Shown here: in pieces, positions 1-8,363 of the stretch
Layout: every line of letters begins with the position of its first letter
Numbering within the stretch: position 1 is the stretch's first letter
NCBI RefSeq assembly: GCF_012999535.1
Contig: NZ_JABBWV010000001.1
Location: forward strand, 496,001 to 560,000
Origin: Microbispora sp. H11081
Lineage (GTDB): Bacteria > Actinomycetota > Actinomycetes > Streptosporangiales > Streptosporangiaceae
Length of the DNA: 64,000 nt
Direction: 5' to 3'
Position numbers and translations under genes: made by a program
Notes under the pieces: generated by a model
The model's database searches: none
Seen by the model: only the letters and a program-made list of their open reading frames with translations
Told to the model about the DNA's origin: nothing

Positions 1-714
1 CGTCCGGCTGCCCGGGGGGTCGAGGTGCGCGGTGTCGAGCTTGGGCCCCTGCTTCGCGGAGGGCCTGCCGGTCAGCGTCATGACGTCGACCGACTCGACG
101 GCGCCGCCGATCACGGTGCCCAGCGGGACCGTGGGCAGCGTCTGCTTCTCGCCGCCCTTGGTCACCTTCAGGACGGCCGGGGAGGCGGGGGACGCCCCGG
201 TGGTCAGGATCTGCGCGGGCAGCCCCCCGGGCGGCGGCGGGTCGAGGTAGGGGTGCACGGTGACGTTCGTCGTGACGTCCGCGAGGCAGGTCGAGTCCGT
301 CTGCCTCGGGGGATAGCACGCCTTGAGCCGCCGGTCGAGGTCGGGGTCGTCGAGCGAGTGCCGCTTGAAGTCGGCGGGGATCTTCACCTTGAAGTACTCG
401 GCGAAGATCCGGTTGGCGGCGTACACCCTGGGGTCCTCGGCGGCCTGCACGATCTGGGTCGCGGTGACGACCACGCCGTCGGGCGTCACCGTGAAGCCGC
501 TGCCCTTCGCCAGGTCGACGTCGTAGTCCCTGGCCATCTGCTTGATCACGCCGCGGTCGTCCAGCAGCGTGATGCGGACGTGCGAGGACGACTCCACGCG
601 TACGCCGCCGGGAGTGACGCGGTCGGTGGAACCGCTCGGGTGCGGGTGGAGCATGGATGGCGCGAGCGCGGCGAACACGCCGAGCCCCGCGATGAGGGAG
701 TGCAGGCGGGGCAT
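1..714 (-). CDS. Secreted trypsin-like (HtrA-type fold) protein, 3' end outside window
   Basis: The minus-strand frame is open from an ATG at 714 to the window edge (238 codons, no stop), so only the N-terminal part is present. The first ~20 residues form a short signal-like hydrophobic stretch. Residues ~50-70 read GSGFTVTPDGVVVTATQIV, which resembles the HtrA/trypsin start GSGFxxxxDGxxxTNxHxV. The position of the catalytic histidine (TNAHVV in active enzymes) is TATQIV here, so the catalytic His appears to be missing. A region with two cysteines and a Pro-rich link follows. By fold it could be a secreted pseudo-protease. The Asp and Ser regions may lie outside the window, so activity cannot be judged fully. 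It is divergent from the kinase gene at 910. Confidence 0.6.
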   Translation of the reverse strand, partial: MPRLHSLIAGLGVFAALAPSMLHPHPSGSTDRVTPGGVRVESSSHVRITLLDDRGVIKQMARDYDVDLAKGSGFTVTPDGVVVTATQIVQAAEDPRVYAANRIFAEYFKVKIPADFKRHSLDDPDLDRRLKACYPPRQTDSTCLADVTTNVTVHPYLDPPPPGGLPAQILTTGASPASPAVLKVTKGGEKQTLPTVPLGTVIGGAVESVDVMTLTGRPSAKQGPKLDTAHLDPPGSRT

Positions 715-909
715 CTGCGTCTCCTAGGCCTGTTCGGATCGCTTCAAGCGTCTCAGTGCGGTCAGTGCTCGACAAGATGAGTACCGTGACCGACACCCAC
801 TTGATACAGGGTGATGATCGCGTAGCCGCTTGACGCTGACTTGCAGGCCAGTTGCGGGGCGTCTGTTACCTGCTGCGCTCTGTGCCGGATACGGGTTACT
901 CTGCGCGTC

Positions 910-2094
910 ATGCACGTATCCCCCCTCCGCTCGGTGCCCCGCGTCGACCTCCTGATCGGGCTGGCCATCATGGGGCTGGGCGCCCTCGAGGCGTTCACGG
1001 TCGCCACGCGGTACGGCGCGGCCCAGAACCCGCAGCTGTGGTGGGTGGGGCAGGCGCTGGTCACCGGAGTCCTGGTGTGGTACCGCCGCAGGGCGCCGGT
1101 GGTGGTGTTCATCCTGATGATCCTCGCGCAGTACGCCTGGCACCGCCAGGGCCACGAGCAGTGCCCGGTCTGGCAGCTCGCCGCGCTGCTCATCGTCTTC
1201 CACACGATCGGCGCCCACCTGCCCGTGAGAAACGGCGGCACCTGGGCGCTCGCGGGCATCCTCGTCTTCGACTCGGGGGCGGTCGACCACCGGTTCCTGC
1301 CGTTCGAAGAGGTCATCTTCCTCACGGTCATGTTCGGCTCGGCGTACGCCACGGGACTGGCCCTGCGCGGCTACCTGCTGCGCGCGCACCGGATGAGCGA
1401 ACGGGCGGCGCGGCTGGAGATGGAACGGGAACGCCGGGCCGCCGAGGCCGTCGCCGCGGAACGCAACCGCATCGCCAGGGAACTGCACGACGTGGTGGCA
1501 CACAGCGTGAGCATGATGGTCATGCAGGCGGGCGCGCTGCGCCGCCGGATGGGCGCGTCCCAGGACGGCGGGGACTCCCCGGACGCCGCGATTCTGTCCG
1601 GCATCGAGCAGGCGGGCAGGGACGCGGTCGACGAGCTGCGGATCATGCTCGGCGCCCTGCGGATGCCGCAGGACGAGGCGCTGCCCCAGCCGGGGCTCGA
1701 CATGGTGCCCAACCTCATCTCCACGGTCAGGTCCTCGGGGCTGCGCGTCACGCTGGAGACGGAGGGCGAGCCCGTTCACCTCGCGCCCGGCCTCGACCTG
1801 TCGGCCTACCGGATCGTGCAGGAGGCCCTGACCAACGCGGTGAAGTACGCGGGGGAGGCCGACGTGCGGATCCGGCTCGTCTACCGCCCCGACCGTCTGG
1901 AGCTGGAGGTCTCCGACAACGGCGGTGGCGCGGCGTACGCGCTGTCCACCGGCAACGGGCTCATCGGCATGCGCGAGCGGGCCGAGCTGTTCGGCGGCTC
2001 CCTCGACGCGGGACCGCTGCCGGAGGGTGGCTTCCGCGTCCGCGCGACGCTGCCGATCTCCCAGGGAGCGCCGATGAGCGAGGCGACGAGTTGA
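910..2094 (+). CDS. Sensor histidine kinase, NarL/DesK-type (HisKA_3)
   Basis: Membrane sensor kinase of 394 residues, partner of the response regulator that overlaps its stop. Residues ~12-155 hold about five hydrophobic segments without a large extracellular domain. A short coiled linker follows, then the HisKA_3 dimerisation motif with the phospho-accepting His at ~193 (RELHDVVAHS), and a HATPase domain ending in GLIGMRERAELFGG. I chose the ATG at 910 because the sequence before it is non-conserved. No Shine-Dalgarno is visible, so translation may be leaderless. The architecture is that of actinobacterial DesK/LiaS-like kinases. The signal it senses cannot be told from sequence. Confidence 0.9.
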   Translation: MHVSPLRSVPRVDLLIGLAIMGLGALEAFTVATRYGAAQNPQLWWVGQALVTGVLVWYRRRAPVVVFILMILAQYAWHRQGHEQCPVWQLAALLIVFHTIGAHLPVRNGGTWALAGILVFDSGAVDHRFLPFEEVIFLTVMFGSAYATGLALRGYLLRAHRMSERAARLEMERERRAAEAVAAERNRIARELHDVVAHSVSMMVMQAGALRRRMGASQDGGDSPDAAILSGIEQAGRDAVDELRIMLGALRMPQDEALPQPGLDMVPNLISTVRSSGLRVTLETEGEPVHLAPGLDLSAYRIVQEALTNAVKYAGEADVRIRLVYRPDRLELEVSDNGGGAAYALSTGNGLIGMRERAELFGGSLDAGPLPEGGFRVRATLPISQGAPMSEATS

Positions 2095-2753
2095 CGATCC
2101 GCATCGTCCTCGCGGACGACCAGGCGATGATCCGTGCCGGTCTGCGCATGGTGGTCGAGAGCGAGCAGGGCATGGAGATCGTCGGTGAGGCCGCCGACGG
2201 CGTGGAGGCGGTCGCCGTGGCCCGCAGGGTCCGGCCCGACGTCGTGCTGATGGACATCTCGATGCCGCGCATGGACGGCCTCGCCGCGGCCAGGCAGCTG
2301 CTCGACGCGCCGCACCCGCCGAAGATCGTCATGCTGACGACGTTCGACACCGACGAGAACCTGTACGCCGCGCTGCGCGCGGGCACCAGCGGCTTCCTGC
2401 TGAAGGTGTCGCCGCCCGAGCAGCTCGTGGAGGCGATCAGGGTGGTCGCGGCGGGTGACGGCCTGCTCGACCCCGCCGTCACCACGCGGGTGATCGCGTC
2501 CTTCGCGGGCCGGCACGAGCCGGTGCGGCCGCCGCAGCTCGCGGAGCTCACGCCGCGCGAGCTCGAAGTGCTGCGGATGCTCGCCCGTGGCCGCACCAAC
2601 GCCGAGATCGCCAAGGAGCTCTTCGTCGGCGAGGCCACGGTCAAGACCCACGTCGCCCGCGTGCTCATGAAGCTGAACCTGCGCGACCGCGCTCAGGCGG
2701 TCGTGTTCGCGTACGAGTCGGGCGTGGTGACGCCGGGGTCGGCGCCCGGGTAG
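2091..2753 (+). CDS. Response regulator, NarL/FixJ family
   Basis: DNA-binding response regulator of 220 residues. The receiver domain has the acidic pair ADDQ near residue 9, the phospho-Asp at ~55 (VVLMDISMP) and the conserved Lys in LLKVSPPEQ. The C-terminal LuxR-type helix-turn-helix starts at LTPRELEVLRMLARG and includes TNAEIAKELFVGEATVKTH. The likely start is the TTG at 2091, which overlaps the kinase stop (TTGA), so the pair is translationally coupled. The 3' end runs 61 bp into the oppositely oriented membrane-protein gene. Confidence 0.9.
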   Translation: MTIRIVLADDQAMIRAGLRMVVESEQGMEIVGEAADGVEAVAVARRVRPDVVLMDISMPRMDGLAAARQLLDAPHPPKIVMLTTFDTDENLYAALRAGTSGFLLKVSPPEQLVEAIRVVAAGDGLLDPAVTTRVIASFAGRHEPVRPPQLAELTPRELEVLRMLARGRTNAEIAKELFVGEATVKTHVARVLMKLNLRDRAQAVVFAYESGVVTPGSAPG

Positions 2754-3403
2754 TACGACGCCCACTCGGCGTCGCTCATCTTGAGCACCTTGAGGCCGAG
2801 GTAGCCCATGGCGATGACGGGGGCGCCCCAGAAGGGGATCGTCGCCGGGCTGTAGGGCACCGCGGACGCGCCCAGGTAGCCGGCGGCGACGACGGCCGGC
2901 ACCCACCAGTGGACGAAGCCGGCGCGGGAGACGGCCAGCAGGAGCAGCGGCAGGCCGGCCAGACCGAGGTAGATCCACGGCAGCGTGAAGCCCCACAGGA
3001 CGCCGGGGATCTCGAACACCTCCATGGACAGCTTCTGGCCCTGCTCGACCGGATAGTTCTGCCCGAACCACCACTCCACCGGGTCCATCAGGAGCAGCGC
3101 CGACAGGCTGATGTAGCCGACGATCGTCATGCCGCCCGCGATGTGCCCGAGGACGACGGACTTCCGGCGCACCAGGTGGAGCAGGCCGAATGCCGCGATG
3201 GGGAGGAGCAGCCAGCTCCAGTGGTAGAGCGCGGACTGCAACTGGGCCAGGGCAGGGTTGTCGCCGTAGCTGACCATCTCGCGTTCGTCGCCCCAGGTGC
3301 CGGGGTCGACGAGGAGCGCGACGAACTGCAGCAGCGGCGCGAGGAACAGCAGGACTCCGGTGACGCTCCGCCGGAAGGCCACGGAGTCGGACAGTTTGAA
3401 CAT
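2693..3403 (-). CDS. Integral membrane protein, unknown function
   Basis: A 236-residue protein with about six transmembrane segments (e.g. GVLLFLAPLLQFVALLV near residue 17, and ones starting at WSWLLLPIAAF, GGMTIVGYISLSALLL and VWWVPAVVAAGYLG-like stretches). I recognise no catalytic motif. The C-terminal ~20 residues are coded by DNA that on the other strand encodes the end of the response regulator, so one of the two tails may be less constrained. The start at 3403 is followed by basic-then-hydrophobic sequence as expected for a membrane protein. It may be a target of the neighbouring two-component system, but only proximity suggests this. Confidence 0.75.
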   Translation of the reverse strand: MFKLSDSVAFRRSVTGVLLFLAPLLQFVALLVDPGTWGDEREMVSYGDNPALAQLQSALYHWSWLLLPIAAFGLLHLVRRKSVVLGHIAGGMTIVGYISLSALLLMDPVEWWFGQNYPVEQGQKLSMEVFEIPGVLWGFTLPWIYLGLAGLPLLLLAVSRAGFVHWWVPAVVAAGYLGASAVPYSPATIPFWGAPVIAMGYLGLKVLKMSDAEWASYYPGADPGVTTPDSYANTTA

Positions 3404-3428
3404 CGATCTCCCCTTCGGGGTCTGTATC

Positions 3429-3449
3429 CCTACGGCGCGTGACCGTAGG
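3429..3449. promoter_or_regulatory. Inverted repeat in divergent control region
   Basis: CCTACGG and CCGTAGG are perfect 7-bp arms around a 7-nt spacer, 26 bp upstream of the membrane-protein start. The same 173-bp gap holds an AT-rich stretch (about 3508-3545) that probably contains the promoter of the 3577 operon. It could be an operator or a short hairpin. Confidence 0.35.
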
Positions 3450-3576
3450 TGAGCGACTCCGGGGGACTCGTCCGCCGCTCGGGTGATGCCTCCTCATCCG
3501 CTAGAGCTACTTATCGCTTCATCGGGCGTTATGTGTATATTTTTCGGAAGATGGCTCACACTACGGGAGATTTTTC

Positions 3577-5667
3577 ATGAAGGCGTTCCCGGCGGTCCTG
3601 TTCGACGAGGCGCACAGCGAGGCGTGGACGATCCGGCGAGAGGTCGCCGAGGCCATGAATCCCGCCCACCCCGACGACAACAGCTACGCGGAGGCGGCCG
3701 GGGCGCTGCGCCGGCTCGGTCACGTCGTGCGCGCGCACACCGAGGGGCCGGTCACGCCGGACGTGCTGGCCGGGTGTGACGTCTTCGTGGTCGCCCATCC
3801 CTCGGCCGGGCGCTGGGAGCGCACCACCGGGGTCGGCAGCCCCCTCTTCACCGCCGAGGAGATCGACGCCGTCGAGGCGTACGTCGCCGGCGGCGGCGGG
3901 CTCGTCGTGCTGGCCGAGCACGAGCAGGAGAAGTACGGCAGCAACCTGGGCGACCTGCTCGCCAGGTTCGGGGTGAAGGTCGAGCACACGACCGTGCAGG
4001 ACCCCGGGAACAGCCACAACGGCGTCGCCACCTGGATCCTCGGCGCCCCCTCCGCGCAGGCCGTGACCGAGCGGGGCGGCGTGGCCCAGGACCTGCTCGC
4101 CGAGGTCCGGCGGGCCTGCTTCTACCGCGCGGGCACGCTCGGCGTGCCGGCCGGCGCGAGCGTCCTGTTCGAGACCTCCGCGTCCGCCGACCCCGCGTCG
4201 GCCCCGCTCGTCGCCGCCGTGCCGCACGGCCGGGGGCGCGTTGTCGTCCTGGCCGACTCCGACCTGTTCGGCGACGACTCGATCCGCGACTACGACCACG
4301 AGAAGCTGTGGGGCAACCTGGTCACCTGGGCCGCCCGCGTGCCCGACGCGTCCGGCGGCGCCCACGGGGGCCGCCCCGAGGTGGCGGAGGAGTTCGCCCG
4401 GCTGAAGGCCGCCGTGGAGCGGCTGCGCCCGCTCCAGGCCAAGGACGGCTCGGTCACCGGCGACCGCGACGAGGCCGTCGCGTGTATCAGCGAGATCGTC
4501 GACGGTGTCGCCCGGCTCGCGCCGCACTTCCCGCACGACGCCGAGTATCTCGACGCGGTGACGAAGGACTTCCGCGCGTGGGTGGCGGCCGGGCTCGGCA
4601 AGCCCGACTTCCTCGACTCCCTGAACCTCTTCCACCCCGACGCCCAGCGGGTCGACGGCCTTGAGCACCTGGTCGTCTTCCCGATGTACACCCAGAACGG
4701 CAACCTCAACCGCAACGTCGAGGCGGTCTGGATCCGGGTCGTGTGGCCCGAGTGGCTCGCGGAGCTGGAGCGGAACGGCTACGACAACCCGATGTTCGTG
4801 CCGATCACGTTCGTCGACTTCACCTCCGGCTACGACACCAACTCGGCCGTGCTGTTCCCCGAGACGGTGGTCGTGCGCGAGACCCCGCCGCGCTTCACCT
4901 GGGGCGGCATCTTCTGCGACCGCGAGGCGGCCAGGTTCCGCCGGGTCAGCGAGGCCGCCGCGGCCACGCTGAAGCTGGAGCTCCCGCCGGACGCCGCCCG
5001 GCTGCTGGCCTCCCAGGACCTCGCCCAGGACACGTTCGTGCTGTGGGACCTCGTCCACGACCGCACGCACAGCCACGGCGACCTGCCGTTCGACCCGTTC
5101 ATGATCAAGCAGCGCATGCCGTACTGGCTCTACAGCCTGGAGGAGCTCCGCTGCGACCTCACGGCGTACGGCGAGGCCGTGAAGCTGGAGGCGGCGGGCG
5201 TGCCGCACGCGCGGTACGTGCAGTACGCCATCCTGTTCGACCGGCTGTTCCGCTTCCCGATCACCGGTGACCGGGTGCGCAACTACGACGGCCTCGGCGG
5301 CCAGCTGCTGTTCGCCTACCTGCACAGGCAGGGCATCGTGCGGTGGACCGACAACCGGCTCACGATCGACTGGTCGCGGGTCGCCGACGGCGTCGCCGAC
5401 CTGCGCGCCGAGGTGGAGAAGCTCTACCGCGACGGCATCGACCGGTCCAAGCGCGCGCACTGGCTCGCCGCGCACGAGCTGGTCGCGGCGTACGTCGAGC
5501 CCGACCCGGCCTCGGTGTGGAAGCAGGGCGTCCACGCGCTGCCCACCGAGCAGAAGGCCATGGTCGACGCCGTGCTGCCCGACGAGTTCCCCCTGAGCAT
5601 GTTCTACGAGGCGCTGCGCCGTAAGCTCACCGAGGTGGTGGAGTCGACCCGGGGCATCCGGGCGTGA
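3577..5667 (+). CDS. DUF6421-family protein with N-terminal amidotransferase-like domain
   Basis: A 696-residue protein of unknown function. Residues ~1-255 look like a class-I-glutamine-amidotransferase/ThuA-like fold: alternating beta-alpha segments, the glycine-rich stretch VAGGGGLVVLAEHEQ, and GRGRVVVLADSDLFGDDS near residue 225. From ~265 (RLRPLQAKDGSVTG) to the end it matches my memory of the actinobacterial DUF6421 family, whose reaction is not known. Aromatic- and acid-rich conserved-looking segments such as MYTQNGNLNRNVEAVWIRV and DLVHDRTHSHGDLPFDPF may carry a metal or substrate site, but that is a guess. It is followed 34 bp later by an SDR gene and then a threonine-aldolase-like gene, so a shared pathway is likely. 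No signal peptide is seen, so it should be cytoplasmic. Confidence 0.75.
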   Translation: MKAFPAVLFDEAHSEAWTIRREVAEAMNPAHPDDNSYAEAAGALRRLGHVVRAHTEGPVTPDVLAGCDVFVVAHPSAGRWERTTGVGSPLFTAEEIDAVEAYVAGGGGLVVLAEHEQEKYGSNLGDLLARFGVKVEHTTVQDPGNSHNGVATWILGAPSAQAVTERGGVAQDLLAEVRRACFYRAGTLGVPAGASVLFETSASADPASAPLVAAVPHGRGRVVVLADSDLFGDDSIRDYDHEKLWGNLVTWAARVPDASGGAHGGRPEVAEEFARLKAAVERLRPLQAKDGSVTGDRDEAVACISEIVDGVARLAPHFPHDAEYLDAVTKDFRAWVAAGLGKPDFLDSLNLFHPDAQRVDGLEHLVVFPMYTQNGNLNRNVEAVWIRVVWPEWLAELERNGYDNPMFVPITFVDFTSGYDTNSAVLFPETVVVRETPPRFTWGGIFCDREAARFRRVSEAAAATLKLELPPDAARLLASQDLAQDTFVLWDLVHDRTHSHGDLPFDPFMIKQRMPYWLYSLEELRCDLTAYGEAVKLEAAGVPHARYVQYAILFDRLFRFPITGDRVRNYDGLGGQLLFAYLHRQGIVRWTDNRLTIDWSRVADGVADLRAEVEKLYRDGIDRSKRAHWLAAHELVAAYVEPDPASVWKQGVHALPTEQKAMVDAVLPDEFPLSMFYEALRRKLTEVVESTRGIRA

Positions 5668-5701
5668 GCGCGGACCGCGTGGTGATCGGGAGGGGCGTGC
5701 G

Positions 5702-6355
5702 ATGAGCAGGGTGATCGTGGTCACGGGGGCGGGCGGCCCGGCAGGCCGCGCCGTCGTCGGGAGGTTCACCGAGCTGGGGGACACGGTCATCGGCGTGGAC
5801 AAGTCCGGCGCGGCGGGCTGCCTGGCCGTCGACCTGCTCGACAGGGACGCCGTACGCGGCCTCGCCGAGCGGGTGCGGGCCGAGCACGGCCGGGTGGACG
5901 GGGTCGTCCACCTGGTCGGCGGCTGGCGCGGGTCGAAGACCTTCGCCGACACCTCGCTCGACGACTGGGACCTGCTGCACGACCTGCTGATCCGGACCCT
6001 GCAGAACGTGTCGCTGGAGTTCGAGCCGCTGCTGCGGGCGAGCGACGACGGCCGCTTCGTGATCGTCTCGGCCCGGGCGGCGAGCAAGCCCACCCAGGGC
6101 GGCGCCGCGTACGCCGCCGCCAAGGCCGCCGCCGAGGCGTGGACGCTGGCGCTCGCGGACGCGTTGAAGGACACTTCCGCCGCCGCGGTGGTCCTGGTGG
6201 TCAACGCGTTGGTGCACGATGAGATGCGGGCCGCGAACCCGGACAAGCCGTATCGGACCTTCACCGACGTGAAGGACCTGGCGGCGACGGTCGCGGCCCT
6301 GTGGGACGAGGAGGCCGCGGCGGTCAACGGCCGCAGGATCGACCTCACGCCCTGA
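5702..6355 (+). CDS. Short-chain dehydrogenase/reductase (SDR)
   Basis: NAD(P)-dependent oxidoreductase of 217 residues, shorter than the usual ~250. The N-terminal nucleotide-binding motif TGAGGPAG fits TGxxxGxG. The catalytic region has SARAASKPTQGGAAYAAAK, giving Ser and the YxxxK pair. The second acidic residue after beta-2 (VIGVDKSG) is compatible with NAD preference. The ATG at 5702 is preceded by GGGAGGGGCG at a workable distance. It sits between the DUF6421 and aldolase-like genes. The substrate is unknown and may be the product of one of these neighbours. Confidence 0.88.
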   Translation: MSRVIVVTGAGGPAGRAVVGRFTELGDTVIGVDKSGAAGCLAVDLLDRDAVRGLAERVRAEHGRVDGVVHLVGGWRGSKTFADTSLDDWDLLHDLLIRTLQNVSLEFEPLLRASDDGRFVIVSARAASKPTQGGAAYAAAKAAAEAWTLALADALKDTSAAAVVLVVNALVHDEMRAANPDKPYRTFTDVKDLAATVAALWDEEAAAVNGRRIDLTP

Positions 6356-6375
6356 TCTGACGCTGCTGACCCGGA

Positions 6376-6408
6376 CCCGTGGGCCGGCCGGGAGGGCCGG
6401 CCCACGGG
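6376..6408 (+). terminator. Strong GC hairpin between SDR and aldolase genes
   Basis: A perfect 14-bp stem (CCCGTGGGCCGGCC with its complement) around a 5-nt loop, 21 bp after the SDR stop and 27 bp before the next start. There is no U-run, as is common for actinobacterial terminators. It may terminate partly or set the relative expression of the last gene in the cassette. Confidence 0.65.
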
Positions 6409-6434
6409 CCGAACCGCGATGGGGGAGACATCTC

Positions 6435-7508
6435 GTGACAACCGATGCCGTGCGGCGGCATGACCCGGCGATCCGGACGTTCGCCAGCGACAACTACGCG
6501 GGGGCGCACCCCGAGGTCCTCGAGGCGATCGCCCTCGCCAACGGGGGACACCAGGTCTCCTACGGCGACGACGTCTACACCGAGGCGGTCCGCGGCGTCT
6601 TCCGCGGGCACTTCGGCGAGCAGGCCGAGATCTTCCCCGTGTTCAACGGCACCGCGGCCAACGTCCTGTCGCTGCGCTCGATGTGCGCGCACTGGGAGGC
6701 CGTGATCTGCCCGGAGACCGCGCACATCAACACCGACGAGGGCGGCGCCCCCGAGGTCACCGGCGGCCTGAAGCTGCTGCCGGTCGCCACCCCCGACGGC
6801 AAGCTCACGCCGGACCTGATCGACCGGCAGGCCTGGGGGTTCGGCGACGTGCACCGGGCCCAGCCCCGAGTCGTGTCGATCTCCAACGCGACCGAGCTCG
6901 GCACGCTGTACACGCCGGCCGAGATCAAGGCGATCTGCGACCACGCCCACGAGCTGGGGATGTTCGTCCACCTCGACGGCTCGCGGATCACCAACGCCGC
7001 CGCCGCGCTCGACGTGCCGCTGCGCGCGCTGACCACGGACGCCGGGGTCGACGTGCTGTCGTTCGGCGGCACCAAGATCGGTCTGCTGCTGGGCGAGGCC
7101 GTCGTCGTGCTCAACCCCGAGGCGTCGCGCGGCCTGCCGTACCTGCGCAAGACGAGCATGCAGCTCGCCTCCAAGATGCGCTTCGTGTCGGTGCAGTTCG
7201 AGGCCCTGCTCGGGGGCGACCTGTGGCTGCGCAACGCCCGCCAGGCCAACGCCATGGCGCGGCGGCTCGCGGACGCCGTACGGGACCTGCCCGGGGTGAG
7301 CGTGCCGCGCCCGGTCGAGGCCAACGCCGTCTTCGCGGTCCTGCCCGCCGACGTGGCCGACCGGCTGCGCAAGCGCTTCCGGTTCTACAACTGGAACGAG
7401 CAGGTCGGCGGGGGCATGGTCGAGGTGCGGTGGATGTGCGCCTTCGACACCACGGAGGCCGACGTGGACGCGTTCGCCGCGGCGCTGGCCGAGGAACTGC
7501 GTCCCTAG
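6435..7508 (+). CDS. Threonine aldolase / beta-eliminating lyase family, PLP enzyme
   Basis: A 357-residue fold-type I PLP enzyme of the low-specificity threonine aldolase family, which cleaves L-threonine or related beta-hydroxy amino acids to glycine plus an aldehyde. The PLP-binding lysine is ~214 in SFGGTKIG. The preceding HLDGSRITNAA supplies the Asp that contacts the cofactor ring nitrogen, and NGTAANVLSL is the phosphate-binding turn. The GTG at 6435 follows GGGGGAGA at a good distance. Gene order with DUF6421 and SDR suggests one metabolic unit, although a hairpin separates it from the SDR gene. The true substrate is not established. Confidence 0.9.
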   Translation: MTTDAVRRHDPAIRTFASDNYAGAHPEVLEAIALANGGHQVSYGDDVYTEAVRGVFRGHFGEQAEIFPVFNGTAANVLSLRSMCAHWEAVICPETAHINTDEGGAPEVTGGLKLLPVATPDGKLTPDLIDRQAWGFGDVHRAQPRVVSISNATELGTLYTPAEIKAICDHAHELGMFVHLDGSRITNAAAALDVPLRALTTDAGVDVLSFGGTKIGLLLGEAVVVLNPEASRGLPYLRKTSMQLASKMRFVSVQFEALLGGDLWLRNARQANAMARRLADAVRDLPGVSVPRPVEANAVFAVLPADVADRLRKRFRFYNWNEQVGGGMVEVRWMCAFDTTEADVDAFAAALAEELRP

Positions 7509-7589
7509 CCCCCAGCCGTGACCCGCGGCCGACGGGCGACCGGCCGGCGCGGGTCACAGTGCGGGTAACGGTGCGGGTCAGGGCGCGGG

Positions 7590-8258
7590 TCAGGGCGCGG
7601 GGAGCGGCTGGGCTCCCCGCTGGGCCAGCAGGTCCTTCATCATGCGGATCTCGGCGTTCTGGCCGTCCACGATGTGCTGGGCGAGCGCGCGCACCTCGTC
7701 GCGGTCCGACAGCTTGAGCAGGCCCTCGGCCATGTCCACGCCGCCCTCGTGGTGGCGGATCATGAGCTGGAGGAAGAGGACCTCGGCGTCCCTGCCCGTG
7801 GCCTGACGGAGCCGGTTCATCTCCTCCTCCGTCGCCATGCCGGGCATCGTCCCGGGCGGCGCGGCGGCGGAGGAGGCCGCCCCGCCGTGCCCGTGCCCGG
7901 ACATCCAGGCCATCGCGGGACGGTCGGAACTCTGGTCCAGACCCCACTGCTGGAGCCAGCCCATGAAAATTCCACGCTGCGTGCCCTGCGTCGTGATGAT
8001 GTCGTACGCCAGGCTGCGCAACACCTGGTCGGAGGTCTTGTCCCTGATGACGAAGGACATCTCCACCGCCTGGGCGTGATGGACTCCCATGTCCCTGGCG
8101 AAACCGGCCTCGGGGGAGGCGTCGGTCGGGGTCCCGGACCTGGTGAAGAACACCACGAGAGCCGCCGCCGCGAGGAGGACGGCGACCAGACCGAGGACGG
8201 GAAGGGGGCGCCGGGCCGGGACGGTGGTCTCGGCGGGAGCGTCGATCTCAGTGCTCAT
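7590..8258 (-). CDS. DUF305 membrane-anchored protein
   Basis: A 222-residue protein with one N-terminal transmembrane anchor (about residues 18-38, PVLGLVAVLLAAAALVVFF) and an exported DUF305 domain. The two histidine-rich signatures are present: ARDMGVHHAQAVEMS near residue 55 and LQLMIRHHEGGVDMAEGLL near residue 160. The linker between them carries HGHGG and Met-rich sequence, which suggests metal binding, probably copper. DUF305 is a ferritin-like four-helix fold with no agreed function. It is divergent from a DUF3105 gene across a 105-bp shared promoter region, a pairing that argues for a common role. Confidence 0.88.
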   Translation of the reverse strand: MSTEIDAPAETTVPARRPLPVLGLVAVLLAAAALVVFFTRSGTPTDASPEAGFARDMGVHHAQAVEMSFVIRDKTSDQVLRSLAYDIITTQGTQRGIFMGWLQQWGLDQSSDRPAMAWMSGHGHGGAASSAAAPPGTMPGMATEEEMNRLRQATGRDAEVLFLQLMIRHHEGGVDMAEGLLKLSDRDEVRALAQHIVDGQNAEIRMMKDLLAQRGAQPLPAP

Positions 8259-8363
8259 CGCCCACAGGCTACTCGCCGCAGTGTCCGCCCTGCCCGAACC
8301 GATACCTTTAGCCACTATTCTCCATACGCAACGGGGGTGTTGTGATCTGTGGATGGAGGAGCG

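Noticed and set aside
3556-6441. 961-codon open frame on the minus strand
   Set aside because: It is antisense to the DUF6421, SDR and start of the aldolase genes, Arg/Pro/Ala-rich and without any family resemblance; a GC-rich shadow.
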